DNA from: CAYMTN01 sp964393335
GTDB taxonomy: Bacteria > Chloroflexota > Anaerolineae > Aggregatilineales > Aggregatilineaceae
Reading direction: 5' to 3'
Length of the DNA stretch: 18,360 nucleotides
NCBI GenBank assembly: GCA_964393335.1
Contig: CAYMTN010000098.1
Location: 1-18,360, forward strand
The notes beneath the pieces were generated by a model. That model was not told where the DNA came from. It ran no database searches and was given only the letters and a program-made list of their open reading frames with translations. This document shows positions 7,631 to 15,550 of the stretch, piece by piece. Position 1 is the stretch's first letter. Each line of letters starts with the position of its first letter. Position numbers and translations under genes: made by a program.

Positions 7631-7659
7631 ATACTACCGCGCCGCGCCGCGTTTGGCAA
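7631..7659 (-). promoter_or_regulatory. Promoter for the LysM/M23 gene
   Basis: On the minus strand TTGCCA (7659-7654), a 17-nt GC-only-rich spacer (7653-7637) and TAGTAT (7636-7631) form a good sigma-70-like promoter, 58 nt before the ATG at 7573. The spacer is a run of GCGGC-like repeats. Confidence 0.5.
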
Positions 7660-7687
7660 TTCTGCATCCAGTGTGCGCAGTCCACGT

Positions 7688-7716
7688 TTGCCGGGCGCGT
7701 TTCGCCCGGTTACACT
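7688..7716 (+). promoter_or_regulatory. Promoter candidate for the UDP-sugar dehydrogenase, with an inverted repeat in its spacer
   Basis: TTGCCG (7688-7693), 17 nt, then TACACT (7711-7716). A perfect 7-bp inverted repeat CCGGGCG/CGCCCGG (7691-7709, 5-nt loop) overlaps the end of the -35 and fills the spacer, the geometry of a repressor operator or of a MerR-like activator site. The hexamers are only moderate matches. If real, the GTG at 7717 would lie within the start region, which supports a later start codon. Confidence 0.35.
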
Positions 7717-7755
7717 GTGCCCGCAGGGCCGTGCATGACGAAAGGAACAGCCGGG

Positions 7756-9087
7756 ATGGGCGCACCCGATTTGATCTTACAACTGACGACGCGCGAGGCT
7801 GTGATCGGCGTGATCGGCCTGGGTTATGTGGGCCTCGCGGTGGCAGTTTCCTTTGCCGAGGCAGGTTTTGACGTGCGCGGCGTGGATATCAACGAACCAC
7901 GCGCTGCCGCGATCCACGCCGGATACAACCCGATTCGAGGGCGCGAGCCGGGGCTGGATGAACTGGTCGCCAGCGCCGCCGCGTCGGGACGTTTGCGAGC
8001 GGGCAGTGATTATGCGCTGCTGCGTGAATGTGACGTGGTGTTGATCGACGTGGAAACACCGATCGACGCCGACCGGCAGCCGCGTTTTGACGCGCTGCGT
8101 GCTGCCTGCACGAGCCTGGGGCCGGTGCTCAAACCCGGCGTGCTGGTCGTCGTGGAATCGACGCTCGCGCCCGGCACCATGCATGGCGTTGTCAGGCCGC
8201 TGCTGGAAGCGTCCACCCGGCGGCAGGTTCACGACGGCTTCTGGCTCGGTCACTGCCCGGAGCGCCTGACCCCCGGTAAGCTGCTGCACAACCTGCGCAC
8301 CCTGAGCCGGGTATGTGGGGCGGAAACAGCCCAGACGCGGCGCGCCATGCGTGCGCTGTACGAAACGGTGGCGCACGGCGAGATCGATACCGTCGATTGG
8401 CTGACCGCCGAACTGGTCAAAACCGGCGAAAACGCCTACCGCGACGTGAATATCGCCTTTGCCAACGAACTGGGCCGCATCTGCGAGCAGTTCGGTGGGG
8501 ATTTCTGGCAGGTGCGTGAACTGATCAACAAACTGCCGGGTTACGCCCTGTTGATAGCGGGCGCTGGCGTCGGCGGGCACTGTCTGCCGAAAGACCCCTG
8601 GCTGCTGTTTGCTAACCTGCCCGGTGACGATTTTGAGCCGCGCCTGATCCCGACCGCGCGGGCCATCAATGACCACATGCCGGAACACGTCGTCGGGCTG
8701 ATCACACGCGCGCTGGCACGGCACCGCATCGCGCTGCACGGCGCGTGCGTGGCGCTGCTGGGTTACAGCTATCTCGCGGACTCGGATGATACGCGCAACA
8801 GCCCGTCGGCGGTTGTGGCCGACCTGCTGCGCGCGCAAGGTACCGAGGTGCGCATCCACGATCCATTCGTGCCGGAATACACCGTGCCACTCGAATCGGT
8901 CGTCACCGGCGCGGACGTGATGGTCATCCTCGTAGCGCACAGCGTCTACCGCAGCATGAATCTGGCCCGGCTGCATGCCCTGATCCGCACGCCGATTTTG
9001 ATCGATGGGCGTGGGGTATGCACGCCGGAAGCCGCTGTTGCTGCCGGGTTTGAACTATCCTCCATCGGCATAGGTCCGCTGACGTGA
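7756..9087 (+). CDS. UDP-sugar 6-dehydrogenase (UDP-N-acetylmannosamine/glucosamine dehydrogenase type)
   Basis: 443 residues from this start. It oxidises the C6 hydroxyl of a UDP-sugar to a carboxylate with two NAD+, feeding acidic surface polysaccharide. The Rossmann motif GLGYVG is at about 21-26 and is followed by VDIN. The catalytic Cys is C276 in GVGGHCLPKDPW, and the catalytic Lys is K222 in AELVKTGENAYRDVNIAFANE. VETPID.D..P and CPERLTPG favour the WecC/WbpA branch over UDP-glucose dehydrogenase, but the substrate is not certain. ATG 7756 was chosen because AAAGGAA lies 8-9 nt upstream and the length before the Rossmann fold is usual. GTG 7717 and ATG 7735 are in-frame alternatives with poorer ribosome sites. 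The gene is alone, with no glycosyltransferases beside it. Confidence 0.92.
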   Translation: MGAPDLILQLTTREAVIGVIGLGYVGLAVAVSFAEAGFDVRGVDINEPRAAAIHAGYNPIRGREPGLDELVASAAASGRLRAGSDYALLRECDVVLIDVETPIDADRQPRFDALRAACTSLGPVLKPGVLVVVESTLAPGTMHGVVRPLLEASTRRQVHDGFWLGHCPERLTPGKLLHNLRTLSRVCGAETAQTRRAMRALYETVAHGEIDTVDWLTAELVKTGENAYRDVNIAFANELGRICEQFGGDFWQVRELINKLPGYALLIAGAGVGGHCLPKDPWLLFANLPGDDFEPRLIPTARAINDHMPEHVVGLITRALARHRIALHGACVALLGYSYLADSDDTRNSPSAVVADLLRAQGTEVRIHDPFVPEYTVPLESVVTGADVMVILVAHSVYRSMNLARLHALIRTPILIDGRGVCTPEAAVAAGFELSSIGIGPLT

Positions 9088-9136
9088 GCAAAGACAACGA
9101 CGGAAGCACGATGAGCATGATCAGGGAGCAACAGAT

Positions 9137-9165
9137 TTGTGCGGCATGGCAGGTTGATCTATAGT
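9137..9165 (+). promoter_or_regulatory. Promoter candidate for the TPR-rhomboid pair
   Basis: TTGTGC (9137-9142), 17 nt, TATAGT (9160-9165), ending 35 nt before the ATG at 9201. The -10 matches consensus 5/6 but the -35 only 3/6. The gap to the upstream dehydrogenase gene is 113 bp with no obvious terminator, so read-through is also possible. Confidence 0.4.
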
Positions 9166-9200
9166 GCAGACATTGTTCTGACCACGTCGGAGCGCACATT

Positions 9201-10595
9201 ATGGATGCAAATTCGCTCTATCGTGAGGGTGTGCTCGCCATCCGCAATCAAGACATGCGGCGCGGGCGCGAGCTGTTGATCCAATCCCTGAAAGCGGACC
9301 CACATAACGACATGGCGTGGTTGTGGCTGACACATACCGTTAAGGACAACGTGAAACGCCTGGAGTTTGTCGAGCGTGCGCTGGCGATCAACCCTGACAA
9401 CACAGCAGCGCAGCAGCTCAAGACGCGCCTGCTGGCCCAACCAACCGGGTCCGCGCCACCGGTAGCGCCACCGCCGGTTACGGCAGCGCCGCACGCGGCT
9501 GCCGCGTCCCAGCCAGAGCCTGCTCCCGAACCTGTGATCCGTCCGTTGGGGCCCCGCACGATTAAAACAGCGCTGACGCCAATCGAGCACGATCGTGTCG
9601 TCCAACTGATGCAGAAAGCCGAGATTTATGTGGAATCCGGCGAAGTCGAAGATGCGATCAGCGAATGGGTGAAGGTGCTTCAAATCCGCGTGGATCATGA
9701 AGAGGCGCTGCGCAACGCGGCAGGGCACCTGTGGCGGTTGGGATACCGCGACGACGCTCGCGAATTGGTTCAGCGCGCCCTCGACGCGGGCACCAAAGTC
9801 TCCTCGATCTACATGACCGCCATCGACATGGCCGACCGGATGGACGATTACGGCGCGGCGGAAGACCTGCGCCAGCGTATCGCGGCGCTGCCGGATGCCG
9901 ACGATCAACTGCTGGTCACGGTCGTAGATTATTATATCGAGCGCCATCACCGGCCTGATCAGGCGATGATCTTTTTGGAGCGGGCCCTGGCGACGCATCC
10001 AGAAAGCCAGCCGCTGCTGGTCAAAATGGGCGACATGCTGCAAGAACAAGAACGTCCCCAGGAGGCCCTGAAATATTACGACCGTGCGGCCCGCCTCAGC
10101 ACGCGCAGCAAGGCCGGGCGTGAAGCCGACAAAAAACTGGCGGGCGCTGTGCCGGTTCTCACCGACCGCGAACGCGGCAGCACGGGGTTGGCCCTGCGTG
10201 AAACAGCCGGAATCGGCCTGCTGTACCTGCTGATGGCCGTGCAGGACGCCGGGCTGACGCTCAACATGGGGCTGCGTCATTGGGTCGGCGTGGCGCTGAG
10301 TCTGGCCGGTGGCTACCTGCTGGTCACGGCTGCATCGTCGCCACAACAGCAGCCGGTCGCCGGGTGGCTTGGGGGGATAGTCCCGCCCGACCCGGCGGAA
10401 GATGACAGCGCCTCCCTGACACCGGCGCTGCCGGGCCGCGCCCTTCAAGAACCGACACACCTGCCGATCATCCCCGACGACGCACGCGTTTTGCTCGGAT
10501 TCGCCGGGGCTGTCGTGCTGGCCCTGGCCTTTGTGCTCGTGTTTTATCACGCACTTGATCTGGTCATACGCAACCCACCGCCATATTTGCCCTGA
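9201..10595 (+). CDS. TPR-repeat membrane protein
   Basis: 464 residues. One TPR-like pair is near 1-78 (SLYREGVLAIRNQDMRRGRE, then ALAINPDNTAA). A Pro/Ala-rich linker follows (81-115). A second TPR array covers about 125-300 (GEVEDAISEWVKVLQI, AMIFLERALATHPES, RPQEALKYYDRAARLS). The C-terminal part has about three TM segments (roughly 333-350, 360-378, 429-449) split by an acidic, Pro-rich loop. The bulk of the TPRs therefore precedes the membrane part and is probably cytoplasmic. TPRs bind other proteins; no enzyme domain is seen, and the partner is unknown. GGAG is 9 nt before ATG. The rhomboid gene starts 24 nt downstream, so they are probably cotranscribed. Confidence 0.85.
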   Translation: MDANSLYREGVLAIRNQDMRRGRELLIQSLKADPHNDMAWLWLTHTVKDNVKRLEFVERALAINPDNTAAQQLKTRLLAQPTGSAPPVAPPPVTAAPHAAAASQPEPAPEPVIRPLGPRTIKTALTPIEHDRVVQLMQKAEIYVESGEVEDAISEWVKVLQIRVDHEEALRNAAGHLWRLGYRDDARELVQRALDAGTKVSSIYMTAIDMADRMDDYGAAEDLRQRIAALPDADDQLLVTVVDYYIERHHRPDQAMIFLERALATHPESQPLLVKMGDMLQEQERPQEALKYYDRAARLSTRSKAGREADKKLAGAVPVLTDRERGSTGLALRETAGIGLLYLLMAVQDAGLTLNMGLRHWVGVALSLAGGYLLVTAASSPQQQPVAGWLGGIVPPDPAEDDSASLTPALPGRALQEPTHLPIIPDDARVLLGFAGAVVLALAFVLVFYHALDLVIRNPPPYLP

Positions 10596-10619
10596 CGGTA
10601 GAAGCATATTGAGGCGTCT

Positions 10620-11477
10620 ATGTGCCTGCTGCTCGCAATTCTGGCCTATTTCCTGCTCATCTTATTCATCTCAACGCTCGTTTATCCGATGCCCGTCAAC
10701 GATTCAGGAATCACGCGCTACCGGGCGATTCCCTGGGTGACACTGCTGCTGATCGTGGTAAATACGCTGATTTTTGTATTGTGGATCGCGCCTGATCTGT
10801 ACACGCGGATCGAAGGGAGTGTCGTGATTGAACCCGCCATCGAAAACTACATCGGCAAGATCAAGACGTACGGTTATGTCGAAAAGAACATCCGCGACGG
10901 GCTGGGGGTTGGCGCATGGGCGGCGTTTTCAAGCATGTTCATGCACGCGGATTTCTGGCACCTGTTCGGCAACATGATGTACCTGTGGACGTTTGGCCGC
11001 CGCGTTGAAGACGCATGCGGATCATGGCGTTTCTTGCTGTTTTATCTGCTGGCGGGCATGGTAGCGGACATCGGCAGCGTGGTCCTGACCCCGCTGTCGG
11101 GCACCCGGCCCTCGATTGGGGCCAGCGGCGCGATTGCGGGTGTCATGGGCGCGTACTTGCTGTTGTTTCCTGGCGCAACCGTCAACTGCTTGTGGGGCAT
11201 CGGCTCTATCATCCGGCTGCCGATTGCGACGGTCCGGCTGGCGCTGGACCGCGAAGCGAAGTTCTGGCGCTGGACGGTGTCGCTGCCCGCCTGGATGCTG
11301 CTCGGCTGGTTTCTGCTCCAGAATGTGCTGCCCTCGCTTGAAACCATCCGCAGCGACCAGGACCTCGGCGGCGTGAATTATCTGGCGCACCTCACGGGCT
11401 TTTTTGCGGCACTGACTGTGTTTTTGTTCGTGCGCAAAGACTTGCTGATGCGTTATCTCCATGGGCGCTCGTTGTGA
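10620..11477 (+). CDS. Rhomboid-family intramembrane serine protease
   Basis: 285 residues. The protein cuts TM segments of other membrane proteins within the bilayer. HADFWHLFGNM (109-119) is the conserved TM2 block, with H114 and the oxyanion-type N118. The catalytic Ser is S169 in SIGASGAIAG and the catalytic His is H257 in NYLAHLTGF, so the dyad is intact. GAGG 5-6 nt before ATG 10620 supports this start. It adds an extra hydrophobic segment (2-21) before PMPVNDSG, where most relatives begin; ATG 10689 is an alternative without a good ribosome site. Between the Ser and His helices lies a longer loop (about 185-225, with LDREAKFWRW) than is usual. It follows the TPR gene by 24 nt, suggesting an operon. 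Confidence 0.94.
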   Translation: MCLLLAILAYFLLILFISTLVYPMPVNDSGITRYRAIPWVTLLLIVVNTLIFVLWIAPDLYTRIEGSVVIEPAIENYIGKIKTYGYVEKNIRDGLGVGAWAAFSSMFMHADFWHLFGNMMYLWTFGRRVEDACGSWRFLLFYLLAGMVADIGSVVLTPLSGTRPSIGASGAIAGVMGAYLLLFPGATVNCLWGIGSIIRLPIATVRLALDREAKFWRWTVSLPAWMLLGWFLLQNVLPSLETIRSDQDLGGVNYLAHLTGFFAALTVFLFVRKDLLMRYLHGRSL

Positions 11478-11506
11478 TCTGCGGTTTTTGTCGGATGGCC
11501 GCTCAG

Positions 11507-11536
11507 ACAAAAAACTCCGGTGCGAACACCGGAGTT
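11507..11536 (-). terminator. Rho-independent terminator of the sugar ABC operon
   Basis: On the minus strand AACTCCGGTG, loop TTCG, CACCGGAGTT is a perfect 10-bp stem with a stable UUCG tetraloop, followed by a run of T (11512-11507). It lies 36 nt after the stop of the downstream permease at 11573. The plus-strand side has no U-tract, so it mainly stops the minus transcript while keeping it from running into the rhomboid gene. Confidence 0.85.
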
Positions 11537-11572
11537 CTGGCTGTTGGTAGTCTGTTGCTGCGACCCGGTGGG

Positions 11573-12658
11573 CTAGCCCTTAACCGACCCGGCCAGCAAT
11601 CCTCGAATGAAGTAACGCCCCATCAGGATGTACACGACCAGCGTCGGCAGGGCTGCCAGCACGGCCCCGGCCATCGGCAGGTTCCAGTCAACGGCTTCAC
11701 CACCGGCCAGCAGCGCCAGCGCGACCGTGATCGGCTGTGATCTCTCATTGGTCAGCGTCACGGCGAACAGGAACTCGTTCCAGATTTGCGTGAACTGCCA
11801 GATAATCACCACCACAAAACCCGGCAGCGAGAGCGGGAACAGAATCCAGCGGTAGACGCCAAAGAAGCCTGCCCCGTCGATCAACCCGGCTTCGAGCATT
11901 TCGGTGGGCACTTCGGCATAGTAGTTGCGGAAGATGAGCGTCGTGATCGGCAGTCCATACACGACATGGGCCATGATCAGCCCGGCCAGCGTGCCGCCCA
12001 GGTGAATGTCATGAATGAACTGGAACAGCGGGATCAGGACGCTCTGGTACGGAATGAACATGCCGAACAGCATCAGCGGAAACACGATATTAGCACCGGG
12101 AAACCGCCATTTCGACAAAACATACCCGTTCATCGACCCCATCACTGCCGAGATCGCGGTCGCGTTGATCGTCAGCAAAAAACTGTTACGAATCTTCGGC
12201 CCAAGTTCTTTGATGGCGGCTTCGTAGCTGCCCAAGTTGAGCTTGGTGGGCAGGTCCCACACCGTGCTGAGCTTACCGGCTTCTCGCGGTGTCTTCAGGC
12301 TGGTCGTCACCACCGTGTAAACTGGCAGCAAGTACAAAATCATCATCCCAATCAGGATGAAGTAGAGGCCGAATCGCCCCAGGCGGTGCCGCCATACCGA
12401 CCGATGACGCGAGAGCGTATCATCCACAGGCGGCACATAAGCCGCGGACGACACGGATGCTGCGGAGCTGCCAAAATACCGGTTCTGCGTCAGCATGTAG
12501 GCCCACATCGGCACCAGCACAACCAGGTTGCCCGCCGCGCCGACCAACCCACCGATCAAGGCGCCGTTTTGTGCTTCGCGGCCCCGGTGCGTATACAACA
12601 GATACGTGCCCAGGCTGCCGATTAACGATCCGAAAATAACCCAGTTTATGATTATCAT
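11573..12658 (-). CDS. MalG-like (CUT1) sugar ABC permease with an extra N-terminal TM domain
   Basis: 361 residues from ATG 12658; the GGGGG of AGGGGG is 6 nt away. ATG 12664 directly abuts it and is less likely. The C-terminal part (about 95-361) is a normal binding-protein-dependent transport permease: TM, LKTPREAG periplasmic loop, then the EAA loop EMLEAGLIDGAGFFGVYRW (253-272) that docks the ATPase, and IWNEFLFAV. Before this are about 92 extra residues with two hydrophobic segments (about 3-22 and 33-55, the second glycine-rich: GALIGGLVGAAG) and a basic linker, absent from usual MalG proteins. It starts 10 nt after the MalF-like gene stop. Its partner permease and binding protein lie upstream in the same operon. 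Confidence 0.9.
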   Translation of the reverse strand: MIIINWVIFGSLIGSLGTYLLYTHRGREAQNGALIGGLVGAAGNLVVLVPMWAYMLTQNRYFGSSAASVSSAAYVPPVDDTLSRHRSVWRHRLGRFGLYFILIGMMILYLLPVYTVVTTSLKTPREAGKLSTVWDLPTKLNLGSYEAAIKELGPKIRNSFLLTINATAISAVMGSMNGYVLSKWRFPGANIVFPLMLFGMFIPYQSVLIPLFQFIHDIHLGGTLAGLIMAHVVYGLPITTLIFRNYYAEVPTEMLEAGLIDGAGFFGVYRWILFPLSLPGFVVVIIWQFTQIWNEFLFAVTLTNERSQPITVALALLAGGEAVDWNLPMAGAVLAALPTLVVYILMGRYFIRGLLAGSVKG

Positions 12659-12668
12659 CACCATCCCC

Positions 12669-14036
12669 CTATAGCTCGTGTTCAGAGCGGAGTTGGGTAG
12701 CCAGGTATGGAATGATGACCGATGCCACCATGACCAGCAGCACCGTCGCAATTGCGCTGCCGACCGCAAACTTGTTGCTGCGGAACATGGTCGTATAAAC
12801 CTGTACGCCGGGCACACTCACCGGCAGGTAGTCAGTACCAACCATAGCAAAAATGAGGTCGAAGACTTTGAGCGAGATATGGCCCAACACAATGGCCGCG
12901 CTGAGCGTGATCGGGCGCAGCATGGGCAGCACGATCATGGTGTAGACCTGCCATTCGCTGCATCCATCGACTCGTGCCGCTTCGCGCAGTTCTTCGGGGA
13001 TGCCGCGAATACCCGCCAGGTAGATCGCCATCGTATAACCCGAAAGCTGCCACATCGCCGCGATGATAATGCCGATCAGCGCCACGTTAAAACCGAACTC
13101 CTCAGCATAGGGCACGTTGGGGAATCGCCCTGGCCCACCCGTGATGTACCAGATCAGCAGGGCACCAGCCGGTACGGCAACGGCTACCGCCGTCTGACGA
13201 TTGCCCTGTCCTAGCAGGTGTGCGATATAGACCATAAAACCGATCAGGGCCACCGCAGAAACGTATTGTGGCACGTTCTGCCAGTTGAATGTCCCGTGCA
13301 TCTTCGGGTCGCTGGCGTTCCAGGTCATCCAGTCGGACCAGATCCACAACAGCAGCAGGACAATCGGCACACCCGCATAAAACATCATCAGGAAGCGCCG
13401 CCGCCAGATCAAGCGCAGGAGCAGCAGCGATAGAATGCCGATCACCAGTATCAGCGACAGAGTCGGAACCTCGTGCCAGTTGAAGGTGTAGGGCTTGCGG
13501 TTATTCAACCAGGCGTAATTCAGCTTGTCCGCGCCGATGATCGTTGGCAGCACATTAAAGCCGCCTTTCGGGTTCAGCAGCCAGCGCCAGACCGTGCCGG
13601 TGACGGCAAACGACAGTGCGAACGGGAAGAGAAACACGGTGCGGAAAATGCTTTCGCCCTTAACCTTTTGGTCCAGCAGCACAGCCATGATAAAGCCCAG
13701 GCCCAGGCAGCCGGTCAGAAAAAAGATCGTGAAGAAAAAAGTGTTCACCAGTTCCTGCCGGAACCGGAACCCACCAAAATCGCTGAACAGCATTTTGTAG
13801 TTGTCTAACGCGATGTAATTTTTAGTGGCGTGTGCCTGCATCCCGGCCCAATCGGTCAGCGACCACAAAAACGTCTGGCCAATGAATCCGTAGACAAAAA
13901 TCGCTATCAGAATGATCGATGGCAGGATCACCAGGAACGCGTAAACATGATCCCGGTCAAGATGCCGGAGCGACTCAACAAAGCCCGCGATCCGGCTGGA
14001 TATTGAGTTCGTGGGACGGCTGGCCGAGACGTGCAT
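12669..14036 (-). CDS. MalF-like (CUT1) sugar ABC permease with a large TM insertion
   Basis: 455 residues against the usual 290-320. The ends match CUT1 permeases: first TM about 31-52, LVNTFFFTIFF, VFLFPFALSFAVTGTVWRW, and the EAA loop EEL REAARVDGCSEWQVYTM near 348-367. An insertion of about 140 residues (about 175-315) lies before the last conserved part and adds about four TM segments. It contains a repeated unit, TFNWHEVPTLSLILVIG (184-200) and TFNWQNVPQYVSAVALIG (249-266), 65 residues apart, so it looks like a duplicated hairpin pair. The start ATG 14036 has AAGG about 10 nt upstream. It forms the transmembrane channel with the next gene. Function of the insert is unknown. Confidence 0.9.
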   Translation of the reverse strand: MHVSASRPTNSISSRIAGFVESLRHLDRDHVYAFLVILPSIILIAIFVYGFIGQTFLWSLTDWAGMQAHATKNYIALDNYKMLFSDFGGFRFRQELVNTFFFTIFFLTGCLGLGFIMAVLLDQKVKGESIFRTVFLFPFALSFAVTGTVWRWLLNPKGGFNVLPTIIGADKLNYAWLNNRKPYTFNWHEVPTLSLILVIGILSLLLLRLIWRRRFLMMFYAGVPIVLLLLWIWSDWMTWNASDPKMHGTFNWQNVPQYVSAVALIGFMVYIAHLLGQGNRQTAVAVAVPAGALLIWYITGGPGRFPNVPYAEEFGFNVALIGIIIAAMWQLSGYTMAIYLAGIRGIPEELREAARVDGCSEWQVYTMIVLPMLRPITLSAAIVLGHISLKVFDLIFAMVGTDYLPVSVPGVQVYTTMFRSNKFAVGSAIATVLLVMVASVIIPYLATQLRSEHEL

Positions 14037-14098
14037 ACCAACAGCCTTTCTGTGTCAACTCAGGGGAGACAAGAGCGATACCTATCACGTTACCGATT

Positions 14099-14135
14099 GC
14101 GAGGTCCCTTCCGAGGATATCGGTCGGGACCTCGC
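14099..14135 (-). promoter_or_regulatory. Long hairpin between binding-protein and permease genes
   Basis: GCGAGGTCCC (14099-14108) pairs with GGGACCTCGC (14126-14135). Inside, CCGA (14111-14114) and TCGG (14120-14123) pair, giving about 14 bp with a small internal loop. No U-tract follows on the minus strand, so it is unlikely to be an intrinsic terminator. Such hairpins between a binding-protein gene and its permeases commonly protect the upstream mRNA and lower downstream expression; that role here is inferred from position. Confidence 0.55.
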
Positions 14136-14216
14136 ACGTGCTCATCCCTTATGACCCGGGGTTAACGCGATGTGACACACGTTCACAGGTCGCCAGGAAA
14201 CAATCCACGTATGGCG

Positions 14217-15482
14217 TTATTTGCCGATGCCAGCCTGGTTGGCGACCGCCTGCGCAGCATTCGCGGCGGCAGTACCATTGTGGCTGCCCAGATAGATTTC
14301 CATCACAGTCGCAAATTCGCTGCTGAAGCTTTCCGGCGCAACGGCACCGTGAGCCAGGCTGCCGACCACCACATTCGACTGCCAGTCTGCCGCAGCTGCC
14401 TGCGAGTAGGAATTGTAGAGGCTCAAGTCGCTGTCCAGACGGGCGGCGATGGAACCCTTGAGCGGGTTGAAGATATCCTGGCCCTCTTTGGAACCCAGCA
14501 GTTTCAACCATGCGATCGCCGCCGGACGGTTCTTGATGTCCTGGGGCAGACCAAACGAGTCAGACAACGCCATGAAGACACCGTCGGTGCCCGGTGAGGC
14601 TGTCCAACCAAAGTCCGTGTCCGGTTCCATGCCCAGCGTGGTTACCATGTAGCCCGCCGCCCAGTCGCCCATCACGTTGAAGGCGGCTTCGCCCGCCACA
14701 ACCGCGTCGGTGGCTTGCTGCCACGCCAGAGTTGCCGCGTCGACGTCGATGTTCGTGCACGCAAGAATCTGGCCGAACTTGTCCCACATGGCGACTACGT
14801 CGGCATCGGTCCATTTTTTCTCACCGGACCACAGCGCGTTCCAGCCATCGGCACCCAGTTCAGAGAGCGCGACGCTCTCCCACAGGTGGTTGACGGTCCA
14901 GTTTTCGCCGACGACCAACGGAGTCACGCCAGCAGCTTGGAGAGTCGGGCAGATGGCCAGGAAGCCATCCCAGGTCGCCGGAACATCGACGCCCCACATC
15001 TCCAGGTTGGCGGGAATGTACCACATCACGTTCGACCGGTGAATGTTGACCGGCACCGACCAGATGCCGCCCTCATAGCTCAGCAGGTCCAGCAGACCCT
15101 GCGGGAACTTGTCCATCCAGCCTTCTTCGTCAAACAGGAAGGTCAGGTCTTCCATACGGTCTGCGACAACCCAGGTGCCGATCAGTTCCTGGCCAGCGTG
15201 TACCTGGAATGAATCGGGCGGATCGCCACCCAGCATACGGGTCTTCAACACGGCGCGCGCGTTCACACCGGAGCCACCGGTCACGGTCGCATTGTTGACG
15301 GTCACATCGGGATACATTTCTTGATACTTGGCAATCAGGGCTTCGAGTGCCGGGCCTTCGTCACCGGCCCACCACGAGAAGATCTCCAACTCGCCCGACG
15401 GGCTGTCCTGAGCCGCTGCGGGGAGAGCCGCCACCAGCAGCAGGATGGCGACAACCATTAGCGATACGATACGTTTAGACAT
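14217..15482 (-). CDS. Glucose/mannose-type ABC substrate-binding protein
   Basis: 421 residues. It captures sugar outside the membrane and hands it to the two permeases. ATG 15482 was chosen because AGGAGG lies 4 nt upstream and the protein begins with a signal peptide (MSKRIVSLMVVAILLLVAAL, cleavage after PAAA); a longer in-frame start at 15584 has no such support. There is no lipobox Cys, so it is soluble or held otherwise. The mature part follows the family-1 fold and shares many stretches, recalled from memory, with the Thermus thermophilus glucose/mannose-binding protein: FSWWAGDEGPALEALI, NARAVLKTRMLGGDPPD, VPVNIHRSNVMWY, AAFNVMGDWAAGYM, EGQDIFNPLKGSIAARLDSD. Glucose or mannose is thus the likely ligand. 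It is the first gene of the operon; a 180-bp gap with a hairpin separates it from the permeases. No ATPase gene is present. Confidence 0.93.
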   Translation of the reverse strand: MSKRIVSLMVVAILLLVAALPAAAQDSPSGELEIFSWWAGDEGPALEALIAKYQEMYPDVTVNNATVTGGSGVNARAVLKTRMLGGDPPDSFQVHAGQELIGTWVVADRMEDLTFLFDEEGWMDKFPQGLLDLLSYEGGIWSVPVNIHRSNVMWYIPANLEMWGVDVPATWDGFLAICPTLQAAGVTPLVVGENWTVNHLWESVALSELGADGWNALWSGEKKWTDADVVAMWDKFGQILACTNIDVDAATLAWQQATDAVVAGEAAFNVMGDWAAGYMVTTLGMEPDTDFGWTASPGTDGVFMALSDSFGLPQDIKNRPAAIAWLKLLGSKEGQDIFNPLKGSIAARLDSDLSLYNSYSQAAAADWQSNVVVGSLAHGAVAPESFSSEFATVMEIYLGSHNGTAAANAAQAVANQAGIGK

Positions 15483-15550
15483 TTTTCCTCCTAAACCTCC
15501 AAAATAAGAAACATACGATTGGGTGCAACCAAAAACTGATGCACATAACG

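Noticed and set aside
7637..7653. GCGGC-like short tandem repeat between the envelope genes
   Set aside because: Only about three units within a promoter spacer; too short to claim as a functional repeat.
7777..8976. 399-codon minus-strand frame antisense to the UDP-sugar dehydrogenase
   Set aside because: Long antisense frames are common in GC-rich genes; it is rich in His, Gln and Arg and has no domain, while the plus frame has all catalytic motifs.
9159..10607. 482-codon minus-strand frame antisense to the TPR gene
   Set aside because: Same reasoning: no motif, shadow composition, and the plus frame has clear TPRs and TM segments.
11484..11513. TTTTTGTC/GACAAAAA inverted repeat after the rhomboid gene
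   Set aside because: AT-rich stem with a 14-nt loop that overlaps the U-tract of the opposite-strand terminator; no good evidence it acts on its own.
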